DNA of 64,000 bases, taken from assembly GCF_000621725.1 (NCBI RefSeq), contig NZ_JHXM01000001.1, positions 75,297 through 139,296 of the forward strand, read 5' to 3'. Each line of letters begins with the position of its first letter. Position 1 is the first letter of the stretch. This document shows positions 42,571 to 52,800 of the stretch, piece after piece. The position numbers and the translations under genes were made by a program. The DNA comes from Xylanibacter brevis ATCC 19188. Lineage in GTDB: Bacteria > Bacteroidota > Bacteroidia > Bacteroidales > Bacteroidaceae. A model generated the notes under the pieces. The model saw nothing but the letters and a program-made list of their open reading frames with translations, was not told the DNA's origin and searched no databases.

Positions 42571-43662
42571 ATGGAAAAAAACAGCAATAATTATTGTGTC
42601 ATCTTAGCAGGAGGCCGCGGCAAGCGCCTATGGCCATCGAGTAGGACCGACCGTCCGAAGCAGTTTATCGACTTTTTTGGCACCGGAAAAACACTCTTAC
42701 AGACCACCTTCGACCGCATGGCAGCCCTACTGCCGAAAGAGAATATCTACGTATGTACGTGCAGGGAGTTTGACACGCTGGTGCACGAGCAGCTGGGCGA
42801 GCTGGACGATGAACACATACTCTATGAACCCGTGAACCGCAACACGGCGCCTGCCGTGGCGTGGGCTGGCGTCACCATCCACCGACGTTGCCCGGAGGCG
42901 CGCATCGTGGTGGTGCCTGCCGACCAGATCATCTTCAACGAGGAGGCGTTCTGCAAGGACATCACCGACGGACTGGAGTTTGCCGCCGGCAAGGACTTCA
43001 TACTGACCATGGGCATCAAGCCGTCGCGCCCCGAACCGGGCTACGGCTATATTCAGATGGGCGACCACACGCTGAAGGACAACATCTACAAGGTGCAGTC
43101 GTTCACCGAGAAGCCCGAGCGCGAGTTTGCTCAGATGTTTATGGACAGTGGTGAGTTTCTGTGGAACACGGGTATCTACATTGTCGATGTGAACCACCTG
43201 CGCAAGTTTTTCATCGAAGTGATCAAAGACCTGCCCCACCGCCTGGCCGACCTGCTGGAAATGCAGTCGAAAGAGGAGGTCGATGCCTACGTGAACATGC
43301 ACTATCCGGCCTATCCCAACCTGTCGATGGACAAGGCCGCACTGGAAATGTCTGAGGATGTGTTTGTGATGTGCTGCAGCTTCGGTTGGGCCGACATCGG
43401 AACGTGGCACGCCATCTACGAGTGTATGCAGAAACAGGAGAACGACAACGTGGTCATCGACTCGGAGGTCATTCTCGAAGAGTGCAAGGACAACATCATC
43501 AAGTTACCAAAAGGACATATCGGCGTGATCAACGGACTGGAAGGCTACATCGTGGCCGAGCAGGGCGACGTGCTGCTGATATGCAAAAAGAGCGACTCAT
43601 CGTCGCTCATTCGCAAGTATGTCAACGAGGTTGGCATACGCTATGGTGAAGAATATGTTTAG
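42571..43662 (+). CDS. manC: Mannose-1-phosphate guanylyltransferase
   Basis: This enzyme makes GDP-mannose from GTP and mannose-1-phosphate, feeding fucose and mannose polymers of the cell surface. The 363-residue product has the nucleotidyltransferase signature LAGGRGKRLWPSSRTDRPKQF, the NRNTAPAVAWAG segment, VPADQIIFNE and the FTEKPERE and FLWNTGIYIVD motifs. It is the short form without the C-terminal phosphomannose isomerase domain. Its stop overlaps the stop of the convergent HIT gene by four bases. A weak TAnnTTTG-like box (TATCTTAG) lies about 38 bp upstream. Confidence 0.95.
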   Translation: MEKNSNNYCVILAGGRGKRLWPSSRTDRPKQFIDFFGTGKTLLQTTFDRMAALLPKENIYVCTCREFDTLVHEQLGELDDEHILYEPVNRNTAPAVAWAGVTIHRRCPEARIVVVPADQIIFNEEAFCKDITDGLEFAAGKDFILTMGIKPSRPEPGYGYIQMGDHTLKDNIYKVQSFTEKPEREFAQMFMDSGEFLWNTGIYIVDVNHLRKFFIEVIKDLPHRLADLLEMQSKEEVDAYVNMHYPAYPNLSMDKAALEMSEDVFVMCCSFGWADIGTWHAIYECMQKQENDNVVIDSEVILEECKDNIIKLPKGHIGVINGLEGYIVAEQGDVLLICKKSDSSSLIRKYVNEVGIRYGEEYV

Positions 43663-44048
43663 AAGTTCTTTCTAATCTCCTCTGCAATATGCTGCATCTC
43701 TTCTTCCAAGAGGTGCAGTTTTTCTTTGCGGAAGTCCACATCGGCCTCGGTGTTCATGGGGATGAGGTGGATATGTGCGTGGGGCACTTCAAGACCCAGC
43801 ACCACCTGAGCCACCTTCTTGCAGGGGAAAGCTTTCTTCAGGGCAGCGGCCACGCGCTTGGCAAACACCTGATACTCGGCCAGTTCATCGTCGTCCATAT
43901 CGAAAATGTAGTCCACCTCGCGACGTGGAATGACCAGTGTGTGGCCCTTAGCCACCGGACTAATGTCGAGGAAAGCATAGAACTTCTCGTTCTCGGCACA
44001 CTTGTAGCTGGGAATCTCGCCAGCAGCAATCTTACTGAATATATCCAT
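43659..44048 (-). CDS. HIT family nucleotide hydrolase/transferase
   Basis: The 129-residue protein belongs to the HIT (Hint-like) family, which cleaves nucleoside phosphoramidates and related dinucleotides. It starts MDIFSKIAAGEIPSYK, has the LDISPVAKGHTLVIPRREV segment and the active-site His triad HAHIHLIP near residue 94. It is normal in length. It follows greA on the minus strand after a 175-bp gap full of short AT-rich direct and inverted repeats. Its TAA stop overlaps the TAG stop of manC on the other strand. Confidence 0.94.
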   Translation of the reverse strand: MDIFSKIAAGEIPSYKCAENEKFYAFLDISPVAKGHTLVIPRREVDYIFDMDDDELAEYQVFAKRVAAALKKAFPCKKVAQVVLGLEVPHAHIHLIPMNTEADVDFRKEKLHLLEEEMQHIAEEIRKNF

Positions 44049-44223
44049 AATACCTTATTATTAATATTTAGATGAGAAATGAAAAATGAAAGATATGATT
44101 AGACTTTTTAGATGAGAAATGAAAAATGAAAGATATGATTAGTTCCAGCACAGAATCAAGCGAACGAATCTAATCATATCTCTCATTTTTCATCTCTCAT
44201 TTTTCATCTCTCATCTGGAAAAA
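44049..44223. repeat. Direct and inverted AT-rich repeats between HIT gene and greA
   Basis: A unit starting TTTAGATGAGAAATGAAAAA occurs at 44068 and 44108 (40-bp period), and a near reverse complement (CTAATCATATCTCTCATTTT start) spans 44170-44215. The whole gap could fold into one long imperfect hairpin. Confidence 0.75.
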
Positions 44224-44691
44224 TTATCCAATCGTGATCTTCTCGATGCGCAGTCTGATGGTGCCGCGTGGAATCTGCACCTCAACCTCGTCGCCCACCT
44301 TGTGGTTCAGCAGTCCCTGAGCGATAGGCGTGGTGATAGAGATCTTGCCTTCCTTCAGGTTGGCCTCGCTCTCGCTCACGATGGTGTAGGTCATGCGGGC
44401 CTTGTTGGCCAGGTTGGTCATCTCCACCTTCGACAGGATCTGTACTGAGTCGGTGCTCAGACGAGAGGTGTCCACAATCTTAGCCTCGGTGATGGCCTGC
44501 TTCAACTGGTTGATTTTCGACTCCAGATGAGCCTGAGCCTCCTTGGCGGCTTCATACTCACTGTTCTCACTCAGGTCGCCCTTATCGCGTGCTTCAGCGA
44601 TGGCGGCCGATGCCTTAGGGCGCTCAACACCCTCCAAACGTTTTAACTCGGCTATGAGCTTATCATAGCCCTCTTGTGACATGTATGACAT
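44224..44691 (-). CDS. greA: Transcription elongation factor GreA
   Basis: GreA rescues backtracked RNA polymerase by stimulating cleavage of the transcript 3' end. The 155-residue protein has the N-terminal coiled-coil domain (LIAELKRLEGVERPKASAAI, then EARDKGDLSENSEYEAAKE with the acidic tip Asp and Glu residues) and the C-terminal FKBP-like domain (SITTPIAQGLLNHKVGDEVEVQIP). Length and motifs are standard. It has its own promoter at 44812-44819 and a terminator-like leader hairpin at 44737-44766. Confidence 0.97.
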   Translation of the reverse strand: MSYMSQEGYDKLIAELKRLEGVERPKASAAIAEARDKGDLSENSEYEAAKEAQAHLESKINQLKQAITEAKIVDTSRLSTDSVQILSKVEMTNLANKARMTYTIVSESEANLKEGKISITTPIAQGLLNHKVGDEVEVQIPRGTIRLRIEKITIG

Positions 44692-44736
44692 ATTTACAAT
44701 TTTTGGTTCATTAATATAGAAAAATCAAAAAACAAA

Positions 44737-44766
44737 GAATCCCGACTATCTCGTAAAGTCGGAATC
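44737..44766 (-). promoter_or_regulatory. Terminator-like leader hairpin upstream of greA
   Basis: On the minus strand GATTCCGACT pairs with AGTCGGGATTC and is followed by TTTGTTTTTTGATTTTT. It lies between the promoter and the greA start, so it may attenuate greA. Confidence 0.75.
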
Positions 44767-44811
44767 CTCGTTATCTCTAATTTTCTTCTTTTACCTTTTC
44801 TTATTCGCAGG

Positions 44812-44819
44812 CAAAGTTA
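44812..44819 (-). promoter_or_regulatory. -7 promoter box of greA
   Basis: The minus strand has TAACTTTG, about 120 bp before the greA ATG. Confidence 0.6.
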
Positions 44820-45199
44820 GGCATTTTTCCCGAATCCGCCAAATTTTTTTAGCACAAAGTTTTTTTGGTCCGACGGGGGCGTTTGGAAAATATCGTGTCA
44901 AGCAAGGCCACTATTTGGTCAAAAGCACCTCTGAAGAATGCATTAACAGGAGAAAAGACGTTGAAAACGGATTAAATTTTGTAATTTTGGACCCATGTAT
45001 AATCAAAATTCACCAATATTATGTTAATACAAAACCAGCGTCAGCAAAATTTTAATCAGTTAGAAATCAGCCTATTACAATTTGTATAATTCAAAAACCA
45101 CTTATACAAATCGGTTTCTCTATAGAAAATAGGAAGAAAATGCCGAACTTTGCCGGAGAAAAAGTTAGTAATAGTTTTAGTTAGGTTTTTATTGTTAGA
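44820..45199. other. Intergenic region between greA and the GH31 gene
   Basis: No gene is seen. A likely promoter for the downstream hydrolase genes is TTG at 44961-44963 with TAATTTTG at 44982-44989 (18-bp spacing), leaving a leader of about 200 nt that is AT-rich and lacks an obvious fold. Confidence 0.5.
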
Positions 45200-47626
45200 A
45201 TGAAGAAAATTGTTTCTTTGTTGACGCTGTTGGTCGGCTGCGTGGTGCAGCTGGCCGCAGCAGTAGAAAGTCCCAATCCGCAGGCAGACCCAGAGGCCAT
45301 CGTCACCTCGGGCCGTGCACGATTCACTGTGTTGACACCCGAGATGATTCGCATCCAGTACAGCACCACCAAGAAGTTTGAGGATCGCGCCACGTTTGCC
45401 GTCATCAATCGTCGCCTTGCGGTACCACGATATACCACCCGCGAAGAGGGTGGCTACCTCTATATTGAGACCGACAAGCTCACCCTGCGCTACAAGGTGG
45501 GCTCGGCTATCAACCCCACCATGAAGTCGCCCAACAACCTCAACATCACCATGAAGGTGAACGGCGTGAACGTGACCTGGTATCCCGGCAAAGAGGATGC
45601 GCTTAACTTAAAAGGTACGCGTAGAACACTGGACGGCGGCAGCGGCGACAACTACCGCAACGACCTGGAAGACGGAATCATCTCGCGCGGCGGATGGGCC
45701 ATCATCGACGAATCGCCCCGCACCACACGCGGCGACGGCTCCACCACCTTTGCTTTTGACAAGCAGGTGGACGGCATCGACTGGGTGGCAAAACCCGTAG
45801 ATGCCAATGCCTACGACTGGTACTTCATGGGCTATGGTCACGACTATAAGAAGGCCATCGGCGACTATATCAAGATTGCCGGCCGACAGCCACTCCCACC
45901 AATCTACGCGCTGGGCTATTGGTACAGCAAGTATCAGCGCTATACACAGTCTGACTTCCTCAGTCTGGTCAACGAGATCCAGAAGAACAAGATACCCATC
46001 GACGTGATGATCATGGACATGGACTGGCACCTGGACGGATGGACCGGATGGACATGGAACAAGGATATCATCCCCAACCCCACAGGACTGATCCGCTGGA
46101 TGCACGACCAAGGACTGAAGGTGTCGCTGAACCTGCACCCCGCCGATGGCGTGGCCAGTTATGAGGAGCACTTCTCGGAGATGAGAGACGACATGGGACT
46201 GAGCACCAGTGTGGACCGAATCCCCTGGGAACTGGAAGACTCTACGTTCTATCGCGCCATGTTCGACCGCATCATTCGCGACCGCGAGAAACAAGGTGTG
46301 GACTTCTGGTGGTTGGACTGGCAACAGAACCTGACCAGCGATGCCACCCCCGGACTGAGCGAGACCTTCTGGTGTAACCACGTGTTCTTCAACGACATGC
46401 GTCTGAACCGCAAAGACCGTCGCCCCATGATCTTCCACCGCTGGGGCGGTATGGGTAGCCACCGCTATCCCATCGGCTTCTCGGGCGACACCTATGGTAC
46501 CTACGGTTCGCTGACCTTCCAGCCCTACTTCACCGCCACCGCCTCTAACGTATGCTTCGGCTACTGGGGCCACGACATTGGCGGTCATCTGCAGATTGGC
46601 GAGACCAACCCCGAACTGATGCTGCGCTGGCTGCAGTTTGGTGTATTCAGCCCCATCTTCCGCACCCACGGAGCCAGTCAGGCAGGCAACGAGCGCCGCA
46701 TCTGGAAGTACGACAACTTCCCCTTGCTGCTGGAGTGCGTGAACCTGCGCTACGAGCTGATGCCTTATATCTATACAGCGGCCCGTCAGGCCTACGACAC
46801 CGGCATCTCTATCTGTCGCCCACTGTACTACGAGTGGCCCGAGGAGAACGAGTCCTATCGTCAGGAAGGCGAATATATGTTTGGCGACGACATCCTGGTA
46901 TCGCCCGTCACCACCGCAGCAGAAGATGCTGAGAAGACATTCCGCCGCACATGGCTCCCCAAGGGTACATGGTACGACGTGTGTCGCCACCGCCTCATCG
47001 AAGGCGAGCAGACCATCAGCGACTTCTATGCCATGAACGAGATACCTTATTTCATCAAGGCTGGCACCATCATCCCTTGCAATCCCCACATGGACAACCT
47101 GAAGACGCAGGCCGAGGAGCTGGTGCTGAAGGTAGTGCCTGGTGCTGAAGGCAGTACCGTGCTCTACGAGGACGAGGGCGACACTCAGGGCTATATGGAG
47201 GATGCCTATACGAACACCACCATCACCCAGACCATGGGCACGGACCGTCGCATCGTGAGCATCAGTCCGCGCGAAGGCGCCTACAAGGGCATGATCGAGG
47301 CACGCAAATACACCGTGATGTTCCTGGGCGAGACAATGCCCGACTGTGTGAAGGTTGACGGACAGGTGGTTGACACCTGGACCTTCGACGAGACGACCGG
47401 AACAGTCACCGTCACCATCGACAAGCGCAACTGCAACCAGCCGGTAAACATCGACGTGCAGCACTGGACCGAGCAGATACAGGACGCCACCACCCGCAAC
47501 ATGCAGAGCGAGCGCTTCTTCGACATGCAGGGTCGCGAACTGGCACGCCCCGAGATCGGTCATCCCTACATCGTACGTCGCACCTGGAGCGATGGCAACA
47601 TTACAACGCAGAAAGTTATCCAATAA
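45200..47626 (+). CDS. Secreted glycoside hydrolase family 31 enzyme
   Basis: GH31 enzymes are retaining alpha-glycosidases (mostly alpha-glucosidase or alpha-xylosidase). The 808-residue product has a signal peptide (MKKIVSLLTLLVGCVVQLAAA), an N-terminal beta domain, then the barrel with LPPIYALGYWYSKYQRY, the nucleophile Asp in FWWLDWQQN near residue 373, HRWGGMGSHRYPIGFSGDTYG with the acid/base Asp near 430, and GGHLQIGETNPELMLRW. A C-terminal tail FFDMQGRELARPEIGHPYIV resembles a sorting tail. It opens a run of six closely spaced secreted-protein genes, with 12 bp to the next. Confidence 0.94.
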   Translation: MKKIVSLLTLLVGCVVQLAAAVESPNPQADPEAIVTSGRARFTVLTPEMIRIQYSTTKKFEDRATFAVINRRLAVPRYTTREEGGYLYIETDKLTLRYKVGSAINPTMKSPNNLNITMKVNGVNVTWYPGKEDALNLKGTRRTLDGGSGDNYRNDLEDGIISRGGWAIIDESPRTTRGDGSTTFAFDKQVDGIDWVAKPVDANAYDWYFMGYGHDYKKAIGDYIKIAGRQPLPPIYALGYWYSKYQRYTQSDFLSLVNEIQKNKIPIDVMIMDMDWHLDGWTGWTWNKDIIPNPTGLIRWMHDQGLKVSLNLHPADGVASYEEHFSEMRDDMGLSTSVDRIPWELEDSTFYRAMFDRIIRDREKQGVDFWWLDWQQNLTSDATPGLSETFWCNHVFFNDMRLNRKDRRPMIFHRWGGMGSHRYPIGFSGDTYGTYGSLTFQPYFTATASNVCFGYWGHDIGGHLQIGETNPELMLRWLQFGVFSPIFRTHGASQAGNERRIWKYDNFPLLLECVNLRYELMPYIYTAARQAYDTGISICRPLYYEWPEENESYRQEGEYMFGDDILVSPVTTAAEDAEKTFRRTWLPKGTWYDVCRHRLIEGEQTISDFYAMNEIPYFIKAGTIIPCNPHMDNLKTQAEELVLKVVPGAEGSTVLYEDEGDTQGYMEDAYTNTTITQTMGTDRRIVSISPREGAYKGMIEARKYTVMFLGETMPDCVKVDGQVVDTWTFDETTGTVTVTIDKRNCNQPVNIDVQHWTEQIQDATTRNMQSERFFDMQGRELARPEIGHPYIVRRTWSDGNITTQKVIQ

Positions 47627-47638
47627 GCAAAGACCCCT

Positions 47639-48559
47639 ATGAAGAAGATACAAACCATCCTACTGCTCATCACGTTACTACTGCCCGCAAGCCTGGCAGC
47701 ACAAGGCTTCACCGCCCTTTGGGCCACAGGAAGTGCCGTGCCCAACGGCACACAACAACTGGCGAAGCTGCCCAACGGCAACTTTGCTTTCAAAGGTGCG
47801 CTGAACGTGGGCGAGGTGAAAGTGATGACCACCGAGACCTATCAGGAGGGTGTCACCCAGTTTCTGAAACCTCAGTTGACAGACTCATACCTGATCAACA
47901 AGGGCCTCAACTATGTCACCACCAAGGATGCCAGCCAGCCCGGATGGGTGGTGTCGTTTCAGGAAGACTACTATCATTTTGTGATCACGCCCAACGACAA
48001 GAAGTTGCAGGGCGAATTGTTCTTCCCATGGAACGAGCTGCTGATAGCCGGCAGCGCCATTCGCTATGGTGCCGACAACATAGAATGGAAACGAGACAAC
48101 ATGCTGCCTTTCGTGCGTGACCACGAGGATCCCTACCTCTTCACATGGGAAGGAGAATTGGGAGTATATAATAATGTGGTGGAACCCGGTTACTTCAAAC
48201 TGGAAGGTCAGATGACCTGGGGACCACGCGAACTTCACCCCTATCAGCATGGTGAAGACATCCTGGATGCCCAACAGGTGTGCATCGGGGGTAATGACAA
48301 CAAGTGGAAGGTGACCAAAAACGGCAGATACCGCATCACCGTGAACCTCTACACTGAGACCATCCACGCAGAAATGCTGCCCTCCAGCAGCTATCCCTCA
48401 CAAGAGGTGCTGGGCATCAGCACAACAGAAGGTGAGGCAGGCACACCGGCATCGGTCTATGACCTGAACGGCATGAAACGAGCGTCGCTCGGTCCGGGAC
48501 TGAACATCATACGTAGAACTGACGGACGAATCATTAAAGTCGCGAAAAGAAAAATATAA
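47639..48559 (+). CDS. Secreted SusF/SusE-like protein
   Basis: The 306-residue product begins with a signal peptide (MKKIQTILLLITLLLPASLA). Two beta-rich repeats follow, with GNFAFKGALNVGEVKVMT and later GVYNNVVEPGYFKLEG and DILDAQQVCIGGNDNKWKVTKNGRYRITVNL, a pattern typical of outer-surface SusE/SusF glycan-binding proteins. It ends in a tail ASVYDLNGMKRASLGPGLNI like those of its neighbours. There is no lipobox, so it is likely secreted rather than lipid-anchored. Its place between two hydrolase genes suggests it holds the same glycan; the ligand is unknown. Confidence 0.7.
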   Translation: MKKIQTILLLITLLLPASLAAQGFTALWATGSAVPNGTQQLAKLPNGNFAFKGALNVGEVKVMTTETYQEGVTQFLKPQLTDSYLINKGLNYVTTKDASQPGWVVSFQEDYYHFVITPNDKKLQGELFFPWNELLIAGSAIRYGADNIEWKRDNMLPFVRDHEDPYLFTWEGELGVYNNVVEPGYFKLEGQMTWGPRELHPYQHGEDILDAQQVCIGGNDNKWKVTKNGRYRITVNLYTETIHAEMLPSSSYPSQEVLGISTTEGEAGTPASVYDLNGMKRASLGPGLNIIRRTDGRIIKVAKRKI

Positions 48560-48578
48560 TAAATAGTATTAAGTAATA

Positions 48579-49844
48579 ATGAGTAAACTGATAGCAACAT
48601 TGCTTATCACCCTTTTATGGGCTGCCGATATGGCAGCCCAATCGGGTATCTATGTGGGTGGTCATATCAGACGTGAGCGCCCTAACACCGTAACTAAACT
48701 AAAAAACTCTGGTTTCACGTATGCCATCCTGTTTAATGTCAACGTGGAAACCGACGGTACACTAACCACCGACGGCGAGACCATCTGTAAGGATGGCGTC
48801 TATGTCTTTGCCAACCAACAGCCTCACTACGTGGAGGATGTGGAGGCCCTGAAGACCTGGCCCACAGGCATCCAGCGCCTGGAGATTTGTATTGGCGGTT
48901 GGGGCAACGAGTCGTATTATCGCATCAAGGATCTGATCAACGCTCAAGGCACTGGCTCAAACACCATTCTCTACAAGAACTTCAAGGCTCTGAAGGAGGC
49001 GCTGCCCTGGGTTGAAGCCGTGAACAACGACGATGAACACTGCTACGATGTCGCCACCGCTGTGAAGTTCCACACCATGATGTACGACCTGGGCTACAAG
49101 ACCACCGTGGCTCCCTATATGAACAAGTCGTTCTGGCAGAGCCTTGTGTCACAACTGAACAACAAGCGTGCTGGTGCATGCGACTGTGTGCTGATTCAGT
49201 GTTATGGCGGTGGCGCCAATAACAATCCCAACGACTGGCATTTTGGCAACATTCCCCTACATGCAGGTCGTGAGAACTACCAAGACGGCTCAAACCTTAC
49301 AACCTGCATAGAGAAGATGCAGTCTTGGCACGACAACAACAACGTGACGGGTGGGTTCCTCTGGGTCTATAACGATGAGACATGGGATCTGAACAAGTGG
49401 GCATCGGCCATCAACCGTGTGTTCCCACCGAAACAAAACGAGGAACCTGTTGTTACGCTCTATAGCAGGAATAGCTATGGCGGTTATGCCGTTAGTCTGG
49501 CACCTGGCACCTATTGCGCCGGTGAGCTGTCTAACCACGGCATCGGCATGAAGGAGATTATGTCTATGAAATTGGCCGAAGGCTATCGACTGACTGCCTA
49601 TCAGGAGGCCGATCTGACCGGCACCAGCAACAGCTGGACTGGCGGAGATTACCCACGTTTGGCAGCCTGGACACTGCGTATCAGTTCGCTGAAAATCGAA
49701 AAGATAGACGACACCGAAGGTATCAAGACCGTGAGCCAAGCAAGCAAGGACGATACGGTCTTCAACCTGCAAGGACAACCCGTACAGCAGCCTCAGCGCA
49801 AAGGCATCTACGTGAAAGACCAACATAAATTCGTAGTGAGATAA
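48579..49844 (+). CDS. Secreted GH18-like enzyme with beta/gamma-crystallin-type domain
   Basis: The 421-residue product has a signal peptide (MSKLIATLLITLLWAADMAA). Residues about 22-285 look like a GH18-type barrel: GGHIRRERPNTVTKLKNSGFTY, EICIGGWGNESYY and the segment EAVNNDDEHCYD. The last aligns with the GH18 motif DxxDxDxE, keeping the third Asp and the catalytic Glu but changing the first two Asp. Residues about 295-380 (VTLYSRNSYGGYAVSLAPGTY) look like a beta/gamma-crystallin fold. It ends in VFNLQGQPVQQPQRKGIYV, the shared tail. Chitinase or endo-N-acetylglucosaminidase activity is possible but unproven. Confidence 0.6.
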   Translation: MSKLIATLLITLLWAADMAAQSGIYVGGHIRRERPNTVTKLKNSGFTYAILFNVNVETDGTLTTDGETICKDGVYVFANQQPHYVEDVEALKTWPTGIQRLEICIGGWGNESYYRIKDLINAQGTGSNTILYKNFKALKEALPWVEAVNNDDEHCYDVATAVKFHTMMYDLGYKTTVAPYMNKSFWQSLVSQLNNKRAGACDCVLIQCYGGGANNNPNDWHFGNIPLHAGRENYQDGSNLTTCIEKMQSWHDNNNVTGGFLWVYNDETWDLNKWASAINRVFPPKQNEEPVVTLYSRNSYGGYAVSLAPGTYCAGELSNHGIGMKEIMSMKLAEGYRLTAYQEADLTGTSNSWTGGDYPRLAAWTLRISSLKIEKIDDTEGIKTVSQASKDDTVFNLQGQPVQQPQRKGIYVKDQHKFVVR

Positions 49845-49884
49845 AAGCAATAATATAACCAAACTAAATAACCAAAACGTAATA

Positions 49885-52800
49885 ATGATTAAGCACAAAA
49901 TTACAACTGCTATGGCTCTGCTCATGGGCCTTTCTTTGCAAGCAGCAACAGTATCTGTCAACCAAGCACGTCAGCAGGCTCGCCAGTTCTTGAGCGAGCG
50001 CGGCATCAACCTTTCGGAAAAAACACCAGCCAAAGCTCCACGTCTGGGGCAAGGCACTGCCGACGAGGCTTCCTATTATATCTTTAATGCCGATGCCAAC
50101 CGCGGTTTCGTCATCATCTCGGGCGACGACCGCACACCGTCTGTGCTCGGTTATACCGACCAGGGACATTTCGATGCCGACAATATGCCCGAAGGATTGA
50201 AATGGCTGCTGAACAGCTATGAGTCACAGATCAACGCCATTGGCACGACTACCGTTAAAAGGGCGCCTGCCAAAGCTGGCGATGCCAAACCTATGGCGCA
50301 GCCTGCCAAGCACAACATTGCACCGCTGATGACCACCACCTGGAACCAAGGCAGTCCCTACAACGACCTCTGTCCCAAATACATCAAGGAAGATGGCACC
50401 GAAGGCGACCGCAGTGCTACGGGTTGTGTGGCTACAGCCATTGCTCAGGTTATCAACTACTATCGTCAGCCTGAGGCGCTGTTGCGCACCATTCCAAACT
50501 ATACGGTAGATTACAAAACCACCAGCGGCACGCGCACCGTGACCATTCAGGGCATCAAGAAGGGTGCCGTGATCGATTGGGACAACATGCTCGACAACTA
50601 CAATGGCAGCGAGACGCAAGCTCAGAAGACCGCCATTGCTCAGCTGATGCTCTATGTGGGCGTGGGCTGCAAGATGGGCTATGGTCCTTCATCGGGCGCT
50701 GGTTTCCCCGAAGGTGTCAAGACACTGATCAACAACTTCGGCTTTGACGACGGTGCTCACATCGAGAACCGCAGCAATCACAGCATCGACAGTTGGAACA
50801 ACCTGCTCTACAACGAGCTGGCCACGGGCCATCCCATTGCCTTTGCAGCTTCCAACTCGGGCGGTGCACACGCTTTCGTGCTCGACGGCTACGACATTCA
50901 GGGTCTCTATCACGTGAACTGGGGTTGGGGAAGTCTTGACGACGGTTACTTCCGTATCGATGTTATGGCTCCCGACAACAACAGCGGTATCGGTGCCAGT
51001 GCCACCCCCGACGGCTACAACATGGGACAGGACGCCATCATCGGCCTGCGCCTGTCCGACAATATCGTTGCTCCACGCGAGCAGCCTAAACTGACTGTCA
51101 ACGACTGGGAACTACGTGACGGCAATAAGTTCTTTGCCAACTACGTCAACTGGTCGGGCACTGGTGGTCAGTGGGACATGGGTATTGGCTATATCAACGA
51201 AGCTGGCAAGCTCATACCTATTGCCAGCCAGACGAACAGGGAACTCGGCGCAAACTACTATTTTGGTTTGGAGTTCCAGATTACCAATTTGCAGCCAGGC
51301 ACCTATCACCTGGTGCCCATCAGCAAACGCAGCGCCAGCTCTGATTGGCAGACGCACGTGAACCCTGCCATCCGCTATATCCTGGCAGAGGTTGACGGAG
51401 AAAACAACATCACACTCAGCATGCATCCCGTTGAGGACGTCACCGTGACGGGCATCACCTTCCCCGGCAACCATAAGGTCAACGAGAACCAGCCCATCAG
51501 CGTGAACTTCAAGAACAATGCCGACGAGTACTATCGCGAAATTCATATCTTAGTCAGCCAGACCGAAGATAAAGGTACTAGCATCGGACGCACGGCTGTC
51601 ACCATGACCGAAGGCGGCGAAACCACCAGCTCGTTCATCTTCAAGCCAGAGAAGACCGGCACATGGAACATCTGGCTCTCTACAGACAACCGCGGCAACA
51701 ACGTCATTGCACACGCCACCGTTGACATCACCGAAGAGGGTATCACCCGCAATCGCAACCTGCGCTATGTTTCACACACCATCAACAACAAAAGCAGCAA
51801 CAACGTTTATGGCGACCGCATGCAGGGCACGGTAACCGTTCGCAACAATGCTAACGAGACTTACGACGACAACATCCGCCTCTGGCTGTTCAAACTGGAA
51901 AGCAATGGCTATTTCTATGGTGCCAACAGCATCATGGTGCCTGCACACATTGAACCAGGCGAGACTGCCGAGCTGAGTTTCAACTTCGACAACCTTGCCT
52001 TAGGTGCTAAATACAATATGAGCATTATCTATGGCGACAGCCAGGGTGGAGACATCAACGATGGTGGTTTGAAGGACATGGGTACCACTCAGAAAGGTGT
52101 TATGTACTGGACCATCGACAACGAGTTGAAGGGAACTGCTGGAAAGGCAACCTACACCATTCCTTCCGAAGCCGTGGCTGTGGATATGACCAGCATCAAC
52201 AGCCTCATCAGATCGGTGCGTCCTAACAACAACCCCAACACACTCTACTTCCTGACTAAGGAGACCACGGGTCTGGAGAACGCCAATACCATCATCAACG
52301 GCGAGGCTGCGCGCATCACCCTGATTGACGGCAAGAACTTCATGTCGCCCAAGCGCTTCAAAGCTAAGGAGATTAATTATAAGCGTCCTGCCAACACCGC
52401 AAAATGGGAGACCATCACCCTGCCTTTCGAAGTTTCTCAGCTTCCTTCGCACACCGTTGTGAAGGCATTCGACCGCGAGGAAGACGGCATTGCCCACTTC
52501 GAGGCTGTAGAGAAGATGGAAGCTGGTGTGCCTCACATCTTCTACACAACAAAACAGGACACAATTACGTTTTATAGTAAAGACGCCACCGTGCTGAACT
52601 CTGCATCGGTCATGAAGGCCATGACCGACAACTACCAGTTTGTTGGTACTACAAACGCTAGCAACACAGGTGCAGATGCAATGGTTATCAACGAAGCTGG
52701 CACTGCCTTTGTTCATGCCGAGGCTGCCACATCGGTAGATGCTTTCCGTGCATGGCTCGTTGCGCCCACAGAGGCTGAGGACATCGTCATCGGCATGGAA

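Noticed and set aside
45608..47653. A 681-codon open frame on the minus strand opposite the GH31 gene
   Set aside because: It lies wholly antisense to a clear GH31 enzyme, has no recognisable domain and has a His/Val/Leu-rich composition caused by the codon bias of the real gene.
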